From Elephas maximus indicus (taxonomy: Eukaryota > Chordata > Mammalia > Proboscidea > Elephantidae): 64,000 bases of DNA. This document shows positions 34,801 to 46,800 of this stretch, piece after piece (position 1 is the stretch's first letter; every line of letters begins with the position of its first letter). Below the pieces are notes generated by a model. The model did not search any database. It was not told the DNA's origin and saw nothing but the letters and a program-made list of their open reading frames with translations. The translations under genes and the position numbers were made by a program. Location of the stretch: NCBI RefSeq assembly GCF_024166365.1, contig NC_064819.1, forward strand, positions 9,870,501 to 9,934,500, written 5' to 3'.

Positions 34801-37800
34801 TATCCTTTGACCTAGAAATTCCACTTTTATGAGTTCGTCCTAAGGAAACACATTTATAAAAAGATTATATACAGGAATTACCATCACACCCTTACTGAAA
34901 ACAACCTCAAATACAAAAACCTAAGTGTTGGTCAAAAATTGTGATATATGCATGCAGTGGATCTGTAGGAAAAAGTTTTATGATATGGAATTTAATAACG
35001 TGTTTGGTTAAGATAAAAATTCATTATTTACAGCATGGCCCTGATTTGATTTTTAAAAATAATACGTTTGGAAAAAGATGAGATATATCCTCAAAATATA
35101 TTCCTATCTCTAGGTAATGGGATTAAAGATGATTTTTATTGTGATTTTAGAAAGTTAAAAAAATTAATATATGGTATTTTTCATAATAAAAAAACGCAGG
35201 CATTATTTTAGAAGATGTTTCCACCTGAGACGGCATTGGTTGCCTTGTATTTGGGTGTAGGAGAAGAGGGTAACTAATGAACGTGAATGCGTGCCCAGTC
35301 CCAGTGGGAAGAAAAGAGGGTCTGTGCACCGGCCGCCAGGTGGCAGTGTAGGCCACATGGTACCAGCTGCAGGCCTGCCTGAGAGGTGTAGCGTTGAGCA
35401 GTACAGAAAGTGAGAGGCTGGGGGAAGGCCTCGTGAAGATTTTCTTTTTTCATTTAGGGAAAGGCTTTCCTGAAGGAAAGAAAGAGGCGGAAGGGAAGAA
35501 ATTGCAGATTTTTAAGGAACGTGAGCAAAAACGAAGCCAGATGAGAAGATACTGGATCCATAGAATGTACTGAGGATTTAGCTTTGTAAAAAGGAGCCCT
35601 GGTAGCACAGTAGTTAAACACTTGACTGCTAACCGAAAGGTCGGAGCCTGGAACCCGCCAGCTGCTCTGCAGGAGAAAGATGTGGCAGCCTGCCTCCATA
35701 AAGAGTACAGCCTGGTAACTGGATGGGGCAGTTCCACTCTGTCCTGTAGGGTCCCTGTGCACAGGAATGAACACGATGACAGTGGGTAGCTTCGTAAAGG
35801 AGTGTTTCTTCGTTTAAGCCTGCAGAGTGAAGGAGAAGCTGGCTGTATGGGCATTTTAGATTCAGGAAATTCAGGTCGTGCTGGCGTGTTAATATCAGGT
35901 CCAGAAAGCTGACTTAAGGGTTTTGTCCTTTTTTAGAAGGAATTTTTAAAAATGGAATGCTAGTATTTAAAGATGACTTAATAAGTTAGCTTTTTTGGTT
36001 TGTTTTTAAATAGCTGTCACAGGAAGTCTTTTCAGAATAAACTTAGGCCTGCGTGGCCTGGTGGCTGGTGGTATAATTGGAGCCTTGCTGGGGTAAGTAT
36101 TAACGTGGTTTGATTCTAAATTGACACAACTTCCTTAGAGTCTACAAAAATTCTCTAGGCTGGGAAACCCTACGGGGCAGTTCTACTCTGTCCTGTAGGG
36201 TCGCTGTAAGTTGGGCTCGACTAGATGGCAACGGTTTTTGTTTTTTTTAAGCCTGGGGTGGCTGTAGCTTTGATTGTCCAATTCTAATTCTACCGCAGTT
36301 GTTTATTTTACTTCCAGTTTTCACTGGGTAAAAACTGTTTAAATATCATTAATACCAGGAGCTATTCATAGTGTGAACAAAGGTGTTTAAAGGGAGTAGG
36401 GAAAAGGAATAAGAAACAGTTAACAAGCACATTCTGCTAAAAAAACTTTTAAATGAGATTTTGTTTATCTCATTAGCTTTTTAAATTTTTTGTTTTTGTG
36501 TTTAGTTTCCCAACTTTTTATTTTGAAAAAATTCAAGCCTACAGAAAAGTTGAGTGAATTAGTACATTGAACACCCACACGCCCGTCAACTAGGTTCACC
36601 GGTTGCTACCGTTTTGCCGTGCTTGTTGTAGATCTTTCTGTACATGTGTGTTATGTGTATATAAAGCCCCAGTGCCCTTCTTCCTTTTCCTTTTCCTTTC
36701 GGCTGAACCACTTAAGAACTTCTAACACTACCTCTAGATGCATCGGCGTGAATCTCTCTGGATGAAGAACGTTCTCCAGTGAAATCACACTGCAGTTACC
36801 ATGATAAATAATTCAACAGTGATTCAGTACAGCTGTCTGATATACAGAAGCCCTGGTGGTACAGTGGTTAAAGCACTCGGCTGCTAACCAAAAGGCCAGC
36901 AGTTCGGACCCACCAGCCACTCTGTGGTAGAAAGATGAGGCAGTCAGCTTGCTAAAGATTTAAGCCATTACCCCGTTGCTGTCAAGTCGATTCTGACTCA
37001 CAGTGACCCTATAGGACAGAGTAGAACTGCCGCATACCGTTTCCAAGGAGCTCCTGGTGGATTCGAACTGCCGACCTCTTGGTTAGCAGCTGTAGCTCTT
37101 AACCACTACACCACCAGGGTTTACCATAAAGATTGACAGCCTGGGAAACCCTATGCATCAGTTCTACTCTGTCCTGTACGGTTGCTAGAAGTCGGAATTG
37201 ACTCTACAGCAGTTAGTTTTTGGTTTATGTAATATATGGTCCATGGTGAAATTTCCTCAGTTATCATGATACTGCCCTTTATCGCATTTTTTTCCTTTAT
37301 CCAGGATCCAATCGAGTATTTTACGTTGCAATTCGTTGTGATATTTCTTAAGATTCATTTAAGCTAATTAGCCTTTTTCCCCCCAGAATGTTCCTCAGTT
37401 TTGTCTGATTATCCCTTCATGATTAGTTTCAGGTTAAATGTTTTTGGCAAGAATACAACACCAGTGAAGTTATAGTTCTTCTCCGTGTACAGCATCAAGA
37501 GACATGTCACCCATTCTAAGTGATGTTAAGTTTGATTAGTTGGTGTTTTTGTTTCCATGGCTGTGTGAGGAATTACTGAAGATTTAGCAGCGTAAAGCAA
37601 CACTCAGTTATTACCTCACAGTTCTCTGTAGATTTGAAGTCCAGGTGGACTCAGATGGGTTCTCTGCTCAGGGTTTCACAAGACCAAAAGCAGGATGTTG
37701 GCCAGACTGGGATCTTCTCTAAAGGATCTGGGGAAGAATCTGCTTCCAGCTTTATTCAGGTTATTGACAAAATCCAGTTCTTTGAGGCCGTAGATCTGAG

Positions 37801-40800
37801 GTCCCATTTCCTTACTGGTGTCGGCCAGGGACCACGCTTTGGTCCTGGAGGCCACTTGCGTTCCTCCCTGTCCACTTCCATCTTCAGATGAGCAACGGCA
37901 CATCAACTCCTTCTCATACTTCGAATTTCTCTGGCTTCCCTGCTGCCACTGGCTACAGAAAACTCTGTTGATAAAGGTCTTACCCAGATAATCTCTTCTT
38001 TGATTAACTCAAATTCAGCTGATTGGTAACTTTAATTATATCTGCAGTATCCTTTTTGCTTGTAACATAATCACAGGCATAGTAGCCCATCATATTCATA
38101 GTTGGAAGGTTAGGGCAGGAAATTTTAGGGGGCCATTTTAGAATTATGTGCTTGTCATGGATTGAATTACATCCCCCAAAAATACGTATATCACTTGGCT
38201 AGGCCATGATTCCCCATATTGTGTGATTGTCCACCATTTTGTCCTCTGATGTGGTTTTCCCATATGTTGTAAATCCTATCACTGTGATGTAATGAGGTGG
38301 ATTAGTGGCAGCTCTGTTGATGACATCTGCAAGATTAGATTGTGTCTTAAGCCAATCTCTTTTGAGATATAAAAGAGAGAAGTGAGCAGAGAGACAGAGG
38401 GACCTCATACCACCAAGAAAGCAGTGCCGGGAGCAGAGCGTGTCCTTTGGATGTGGGGTTCCTGCGCTAAGAAGCTCCCTGTCCAGGGAAAGGTTGAGGA
38501 CAAGGACCTTCCTCCAGAATTGACAGAGAAGGCCTTCTCCTGGAGCTGACACCCTGAATTTGGACTTGTGGTATTTGTTATAGCAGCACTAGATGACCAA
38601 CACATGCCAATTACACTTGATGAAGGTAGTGTTTATCCAGTTTCTCCATTACAAAGATATCTTTTCCCCATTTTAATTAACAAGTAATCTGTACAGCAGG
38701 TGTGCAAATATCCTGCTCCGCAGCTATCTTTCACCTAGTAATTTTAGCATTCATCGATGACCCATGCTGCAGGTAGTTTTTAAAAGGTGGTTGTAAAATG
38801 TTGATTTGCTCCTTCTGTCTTTCCTTCTGTTTTTATCAATTGTCAATGTTTTAAGTAGAAGAGCTTTCCTCTCCCCTCCAACTACCCACCCCCCCCTTTT
38901 TTTTTGGCGGGGCACCTATGTATAGCCTTACAGATTCTCTCTCTTTTTTTTAATTCAGCAGGTCATATCCATTGCTGACATTATTTTTGTTGTCATATAC
39001 CAGCAGGATTTGAAGAGAAAAGCTGAAGTTAGCAGCAAAAGTAATCTTTAAAATGAGGCTGCTTTAGTTGTAGCTGAGGGAATTGACATTATATCAGATT
39101 CAGGAGTTTGTTCCCTTTGAGAAAACACTGACCAAATCCTCTGCAACACTATAACAACTGTAATCTAAATGAATGTCTCAGTGGGTGACTATTGGCATTT
39201 TGGGCACCAGACTGTTGAATTTTAATATTTTGGTGGCCCCACTCCCCAAAATCAGTAGTATCCCTTCCTCGCAAATTAAAAATGCCCTCTACCTTTCCAG
39301 CTCCTACCATTCTAAACCATTAATCTCATTTCTGAGAAACCTGCAGTATAGAGCTACTCACTAGAACTTGACATAAATATACGTATTTCCCTTCTCGTCC
39401 TTATTTATTTATCATTCATGACTTAAAAAAAAAAAAAAGAGGCCAATTTATAGATCTGTTGTTTATACCAGTTAACTTTAGAGATTTGCAGTGATTGTTG
39501 TTCAGACCAGGAGAGAAATTGCCTCAGCGTTTTTTCTTTATTTGACAAGGACGCTTTAATTGTCAAATGTTGGCGTAGCTGTTTATGAACAAGTGGCTCA
39601 GTGGAGTTGATTGTGCCTTAGCTGGTCTCGTGGCTTTTTTCCTAAGCTTTCCCCTGCGTTCCCCTCAGCACTCCCATAGGAAGCCTGTTGATGGCATTTC
39701 AGAAGCACCATGGAGAGAGTGTTCAGGAGAGAAGACAGAAGGACCGACAGGCACTCCACACGCTGAAACTGGATGAGTGGTAAGGGGCATGCTAAGCCTG
39801 GGGAATCTGACTGTTTTGGCCTCATATGGTGATGGTCTGTTAACCACAAGTACTTTTAACTGCCACTCATTCAAAGAAGAGTTTATTTTCACCAAGACCT
39901 TAAACGGACTTTTTTTGTTGTTTTTAATTGTGCTTTACGTAAAAGTTTACAGCTCAAGTTAATTTTTCATACAAAAATTTACACACACATTGTTATGTGG
40001 CACTAGTTGCAATCCCTGTAATGTAACAACACACTCCCCCTTGCCACCCCGGGTTTCCCATGTGCATCCAACCAGCTCCTGTCCCTTCTTGCCTTCTCAT
40101 CCTGCCCCCTGACGTGAGCTGCCCATTTGGTCTCGTGTATCTGCATGAACTAAGATGCATACTCTTAACGAGTATTATTTTATGTTTTATAATCTAGTCT
40201 AATCTTTGACTGAAGAGTGGGCTTCGGGAATGGTTTTAGTTCTAGGTTAACAGAGCATCCAGCCATGCCTTCTGGGGTTCCTCCAATCTCAGTCAGACCA
40301 TTAAGTCTGGTCTTTTTACATGAATTTGAGTTCTGCACCCCACATTTCTCCTGCTCCATCAGGGTCTCTCTGTGTGTTCCCTGTCAGGGCGGTCATCGGT
40401 TGTAGCCAGGCACCATCTAGTTCTTCTGGTCTCAGGATGACGTAGTCTCTGATTTGTGTGGCCCTTTCTGTCTCTTGGGCTCGTAATCACCTTGTGTCCT
40501 TGGTGTTCTTCATTCTCCTTTGCTCCAGGTGTGTTGAGAACAATCGATGCAGCTTAGATGGCTGCTTGCTAGCGTTTAAGACCCCAGATGCACTGGCAAG
40601 CTTTTAAGCCCCCAAATGCCACTCACTAGAGTGGGATGCAGAACATTTTCTTAATAAACTTTATTATGCCAATTGACCTAGATGTCCTCCATTTTTTTTT
40701 TTAATAGACTTTATTTTTTAGAGCAGTTTTACAGAGTTCCTCCCACACACAGTTTCTCCTATTACCAACATATTATCGTGGTACATTTATTATAATTGAT

Positions 40801-43800
40801 GAGCCAGTATTGAGACACTGTTACTGTTGATTCAACTTCTTTAATAGATAACAGACCTATAAAACCAAAAAACAAAACCCATTGCCGTCGAGTGAATTCT
40901 GACTCATAGCGACCGTATACGACAGAGTAGAACTGCCCCATAGAGTTTCCAAGGAGCACCTGGTGGATTTGATCTGCTGACCTCTTGGTTAGCAGCCGTA
41001 GCACTTAACCACTATGTCACCAGGGTTTCCATAGACCTATAGGTTTTTTTTTTATATATATAGATTATGTATTTATACTTGTATGAATTTTGTAAGATAG
41101 GTCCATTTCATCTAAGTTATCAAATTTGTGGGCATGTTGTTGTTAGGTGCTGTTGAGTCAGTTCTGACTCAGTTTGTGGGCATAGAGTTGTTCATAATAT
41201 TCCTTAATTTTCCTTTTAACATTCATGGGATCAATTGTGATAGCCCCTCTTTCATTTCTGATGTTAATAAATTGTGTCTTCTCTCTTATTTTCCTTGGTT
41301 AAATTTTATCGATCTTTTCAAAGAGCCAGTTTTGGTTTTGTTGATTTTCTCTATTAATTTCTCGTTTTCAGTTTAATTGATTTCTCCTCTAGTGTTTTTT
41401 TTTTTTTTAAACTCCGCTTTGTTTGAATTTAATTTGCTCTTCTTTTTCTAGTTTCCTAAGGTAGAAGCTTAGATTATTGGTTTTAGATCTTTCTTTTTTT
41501 CTGATATGTGCATTTAATGCTATAAATTTCCCTCTAAGCATTGCTTTTGCTGCTTCTTACAAATTTTTGTAAGTTGTATTTTTGTTTTCATTTAGTTCAA
41601 AATGGTTTTTAGTCTCTAGAATTCTTCTTTGACCTGTAAGTTATCTAGAAGTATGTTTAGTCTCTAAATGCTTGGGGATTTCTATATTTCTGTTATTGAT
41701 TTCTAGTTTAATTCTATTGTGTTTTGAGAGCATACTTTGTAAGATTTTATTCTTTTACATTTGTTAAGGTTTGTATTATGGCTCAGGACGCAGTCTGTCT
41801 TAGTGAATGTTCCCTGTGAGCTTGAGGAGAGTGTGTATCCTGCTGCTGTTGGACGCAGTATTCTGTATGTGTCAGTTAGATCACATTCATTGATGGTGCT
41901 CTTCAGTCCAGCTGTATCCTCACTGGTTTCTACCTGCTCTATCTGTCAAGTGCTGACAGACAGAGGGGTGCTGACGACTCCAGCCATAGTGGTGGACTTA
42001 TCTGTTTCTTCTTGCGATTCTTTCAGTTTTTACCTCATGTATTTTGATGCTCTGTTGTTGTTAGGTGTGGAAACTCTGGTGGCGTAGTGGTTAAGTGCTA
42101 CGGCTGCTAACCAAGAGGCCAGCGGTTCGAATCTGCCAGGCGCTCCTTGGAAACTCTGTGGTGCAGTTCTACTCTGTCCCACAGAGTTGCTATGAGTCGG
42201 AATCGACTTGATGGCAGTGGGTTTCATTTTTTTTTTTGGTCGTTAGGTGTATGCACATTCAGGATTGTTATGTCTTTTTGGAGAATTGACCCTATAATCA
42301 TTATTCGTTCTCCCCCTTTTTCTCTGATGATTTTCCTTGCTTTGAAACCTGCTTTGTCTGAAATTAAAATAGTTATTCCTGCTTTCTTTTGATTAGTGTT
42401 AGCATAGTGTATCTTTCTTCGTTCCTTTATTTTCAGTTTATCAGTGTCTATATTTAAAGTGGGTTTCTTGTAGACAACATGTAGTCAGGTTTTATTTTTT
42501 ATCCACTCTGATAGTCTCTGTTCTGTAATTGATATATTTCGGCCATTCAGATTTAAAGTGATTGTTGATACAGCTGCATTAACATCTACTGTATTTCTCA
42601 AAGGGCCCTGGTGCTGCAGTGGTTAGTGTTTGGCTGCTAATCAAAAGGTCAGCAGTTCGAATCCACCAGCCACTCCTTCAAGACCCTATGGGGCAGTTCT
42701 ACTCTGTCAGACAGAATCGACTCTACAGCAGTGGGTTTCTATTTTTAACTGTTTTCTGTTTGTTGCACTTGTTCTTTCTTTTCATTTGGCTTTCACTCTT
42801 TTCTGCCTTCTCTGGTTTTAACTGAGCCTTTTATATGATTCTGGGAACCCTGGTGGCACAGTGCTTAAGAGCTGTGGCTGCTGACTGAAAAGGCCATCAG
42901 TTTGAATCTGACAGGTGCTCCTTGGAAGCCACGTGGGGCATTTCTGCTCTGTTCTGTAGGGTCACTATGAGTCAGAATTGACTCGATGGCAACGAGTTTG
43001 TTTTTTTTTTTCCTTTATGTAGACCCAGCGTTTAAGCGCTAGGCTACAAACCAGGAGGTTACCGGTTTGAACCTACCAGCTGCTCCCCAAGAGACAGATG
43101 TGGCAATCTGCTCCTGTAAAGATTTACAGCCTTGGAAACCCCGTGAGGCAGTTGTAGTCTCTGACCTATATTACTTTCCTTCTTTCTGAGGAACTTCTTT
43201 TAACAATTCTTGAAGGGCAAGTCTGCTGGCAACGAATTTCTTCAACTTTTATTTGTCTGAGACGGTGTTTCACTTTCATTTTGAAGGATAATTTTGTTGG
43301 ATACAGAATAGGCTGGTGGGTATTTTCCTGCAGCACTTTAAATATTTTGCTTCACTCTCTTCTTCTTGCTCTTCTATAGGTATGGTGTTTTTTTCCTTCT
43401 GATATGTTAGAAGATTTTCTATTTTTGATTTTCCACAGTTTGAATATGATTTGCCTACATGTAGATTTTTAAAAATATGTGTCTTGCTTGGTGTCTTCTG
43501 AGCTTCCTGGATCTATGGTTTCGTATCTGTCAACAGTTCTGGAAAATTCTCAGTCATTCTTACTTCAAATATTTTTGCTGTTCCTTTCTTCTTTCTTACA
43601 GTATTTCTATTATGCATAGGTCACACGTTTTGTAATTGCCCCGTGGTTCTTGGCTATTCTCTTTAGCTTTTTCATTGTTTTTTTTTTCCTTTTCAGTTGG
43701 GGAAGTTTCTATTGACATATCTTCAAGTTCACTGATTCTTCTCTGGGCAGTGTCCAATCTAGTGATGGGCCCATTAAAGGCATTCATCATTTCTGCTGCA

Positions 43801-46800
43801 GTGTTTTTGATTTCTGACTTTTTCTTTTGATTCTTTCTTAGAGTTTCCTTCTCTTTGTTTACATTACTTGTCTGTTCTTGCATGTTGTTTACTTTTTTTA
43901 ATTCGAACCCTTAGCATAATTAATAATAGTTATTTTAAATTCCTAGCCTGGAAATTCATTTATCTCCATCATACCTGAGTCTGGTTCTAGTGCTTGCCTT
44001 CTTGTCACACTGTATTTTTTTGCCCTTTAGTATGCCTTGTAATTTTTTTTCTTGAAAGCAGGGCATGTTTTTTACTTGTCGCTTTTTTTTTTTTTTTGCC
44101 TGAGCTAAATAGGCCTCTGGTGTGAAGTTTTATGTTTATCTACCTAGAAGTTAGGTTGTATCTTTTGTTTGCTGTAGCCATCAGAGGCTAAAGTTTCCTC
44201 TGGTATTCTTGTTTTTGTCTCCCCTGTTGTCCTGTAGAGCCCTGGTGGCACAGAGGTTAGGAGCTTGATTGCTAACCAAAAAGTCGGCCATTCGACTGGT
44301 GGCAGCCATTCCTTGGAAACCTTATGGTAGCAGTTCTACTGTGTCCTGTAGGGTCACTATGAGTCAGAATCGACTTGATGGCAGTGGGTTTGGTGGTTTT
44401 TTTTATTGTCTTTGGGTTTCCCCAGGGATGACTTTTTAAGTAAGACCTGAATCTCACAGTTCTCTCAGTTGTAATCCTGTTATGCAGGATCCCTGTTGAT
44501 GTGGGAGTAAGGCATGGAGGGTCGGAAGACTATAATCCTGTGACGAGGGTTCAGCTCTTGGCGAGCCGCAGTCCCTGGGGTGTGGTCTTCATAGTGCTTC
44601 TAAGCTTTTATTTAATCACTCCTTAGGTGTGAGACAAAGGCTGGAGAGGACAGGAATCGGTATTTCCCTTCCCTCGCATTAATGGGTAGATGGGACTGAG
44701 CTGGGTATTTCCCTTCCCCCATTCCCCCATGTCAGTTTGGTTCTGGTAAAACCCAGGTTGATCAGACTCTGGTAAAATAGCCATTGTTAAGGAGAACAGA
44801 GTGGTCTGGGCATTTCAAAATGATTACTTTTCCCCTCTCATTGCCGAAATAAGGGGATTTTTCTCAGATCTTCAGAGCCTGGTGGGGTGCCAGCAGATGA
44901 CATCTGCTGCCGCCTTGGTAGTTAAATTGATGAGCAGTCATTTTTTCCAGCGTTTTTATCTGAAATGTCCACTTGTGCTAAACACACACACACACACTCT
45001 CTCTCAGGAAATTCCTTAGTGTCTGTAGGCCTGCTGTCCAAGGACCCAAGGTCTACAGGAGAAAGAGCATTGATTTTGGAGCAAATGACGCCTTAAAATT
45101 TGGCTTTAAATCCCAGCTATGCTATTAATTCTCTGACCTTAGATATTTTCCTTAACTTTAAACTTTCCGTTTTCTTAGCCACTCTAAGGGAAACACTGGT
45201 GGTGTAGTGGCTAAGTGCTATGGCTGTTAGCCAAAGGTTTGGCAGTTCGAGTCCGCCAGGCACTCCTTGGAACTCTATGGTGCAGTTCTACTCTGTCCTA
45301 CAGGGTCGCTATGAGTTGGAATCGACTCGATGACAATGGGTTTGGTTTGTTTTTGTTTGCCACTCTAAGGGCAGAATGGTACCGCAGCACTCAATGTATG
45401 CTTGTTTCATTCTTCATCTTCTGCATGGTCAGAGGGTAAGTGGGGTATGCAGATATCTAGATTGTAGGATGAAGCACTTAAAACTCTTAATGCCAGCATA
45501 AATTTGTTATTATGGAGAATTCAGTGCATGAAGGCATTAGCATATTCCTGGTTCTCCGGGTGACGTAAGAGACTTTTTTAAAAAGGAAGTTTTGAGAAAG
45601 GGCTTGGAAGAATACAGAAAACATACTGGATATTTGAATGTGATGTAGGAAGTAAAGGAAGAATTAGCATTTGGGAAAATACAAGTAATAACTGTATTTC
45701 AGTTAAAAAGAATAGGAAGTCAGAAAAACTAAAAAAGCTGATCAGTTATTTAGAAATGGAAAACCTTGAGAATGGGCAAGAACAATAACTTGAATTATAA
45801 TAATGAAAGAATACTTTGGTTGGCAGAAGGAAATAGTGTCGGGAATGTAATATGTGTGTGTGTGTCTGTGTGATATTGCTGAGGTTAGTTAATTCAATAA
45901 TTAGTAATTCTATGTCTGCTTCTTTGCTTAGGAATAACTAAGGAAATCAAACAAAACGAGAGTCTTAAAAATTGCCTCATTGAGTAGAAAATATAGAGAA
46001 CTAGCAGTAGAGATATAGAAGAAGAAACGTCAAATCTAGTTGTGAGGAATTGAGAAGAAAGTTATATATGACCCCTTTTAAAGAAACCAAACCCGTTGCC
46101 GTTGAGTTGATTACGATTCTTCGTGACCCTATAGGATAGAGTAGAACTGCCCCATGGGTTTTCCAAGGAGCAGCTGGTGGATTCCAACTGTCGACCTTTT
46201 GGTTAGTACCTTTAGCTCTTAACCACTGTGCCACAAATGCTAATACTGTAGAAAAAGAACCGATCTATTATTTGGAGGGACCAGTCCCTGGAAAAGGACA
46301 TCATGCTTGGTGACATAAAGCATCTGCGAAAAAGAGGAAGACCCTCAACGAGATGGATTGACATAGTGGCTGCAACAATATGATCAAACATAGCAATGAT
46401 TATGAGGACAACGTAGGACTAGGCAGTGTTTCATTCTGTTGCACGTAGGGTCACTATGAGTCAGAGCCGACTTGACCGCACCTAACAACATTAGGTTGTC
46501 AGCAACATTATTTGGAATTATATTTTAACTCTTCATTAATACAGTATACATCTGTACTGCTGTCCTGTTTATCTCTTTCCTACCTATATTACCATTTTTA
46601 TAGCCTTTGTCCAGTTCCTACAAGGACTGGCAACAGAAAGTTTTACAGAGAGGCAGTGTGGTCACATTCCCCTGGCTCTGAGGCAAGAGAAAACCAGGCA
46701 GTGAGGCTCACACCTCAGTGCAGGGTGCTTTAGCTCCCTCACATCACTCATAACTCTAGGACCCAGCATTCTGGGGTATCTTAGGGATCAGAGCTAGAAC

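Larger units (their letters stand above)
36490..38830. repeat. ancient L1M-type 3' region, broken by SINEs and LTRs
   Basis: Three surviving pieces (about 36490-36845, 37225-37545, 38612-38830) read as the same old element as 20510-22190: TTCAAGCCTACAGAAAAGT, CATGATTAGTTTCAGGTT, then GTGCAAATATCCTGCTCC and AATTTTAGCATTCATCGATG. Later insertions fill the gaps. Confidence 0.6.
41184..44100 (-). repeat. old L1 fragment (ORF2 5' part and ORF1-like region), interrupted by SINEs
   Basis: Reversed L1 wording: TTGATTTTCTCTATTAATTT, GTTTTGAGAGCATACTTTGT, CTTCCTGGATCTATGGTTTC and TTTGTAATTGCCCCGTGGTT. The minus-strand frame at 43596-43883 reads [18 protein letters not shown], an L1/HAL1 ORF1 coiled-coil phrase. 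Four SINEs have inserted between 42070 and 43165. Confidence 0.75.

Noticed and set aside
38153-38604. Cryptic TIMMDC1 exon comparable to the human disease-causing one in the same intron
   Set aside because: The intron is equivalent, but the human position cannot be mapped across these lineage-specific insertions by eye, and no exon-like conservation was seen.
42030-42227. Short ORFs in SINE copies (for example [14 protein letters not shown]..)
   Set aside because: The same peptide recurs wherever an AfroSINE occurs, so it is repeat-derived and not a gene family.
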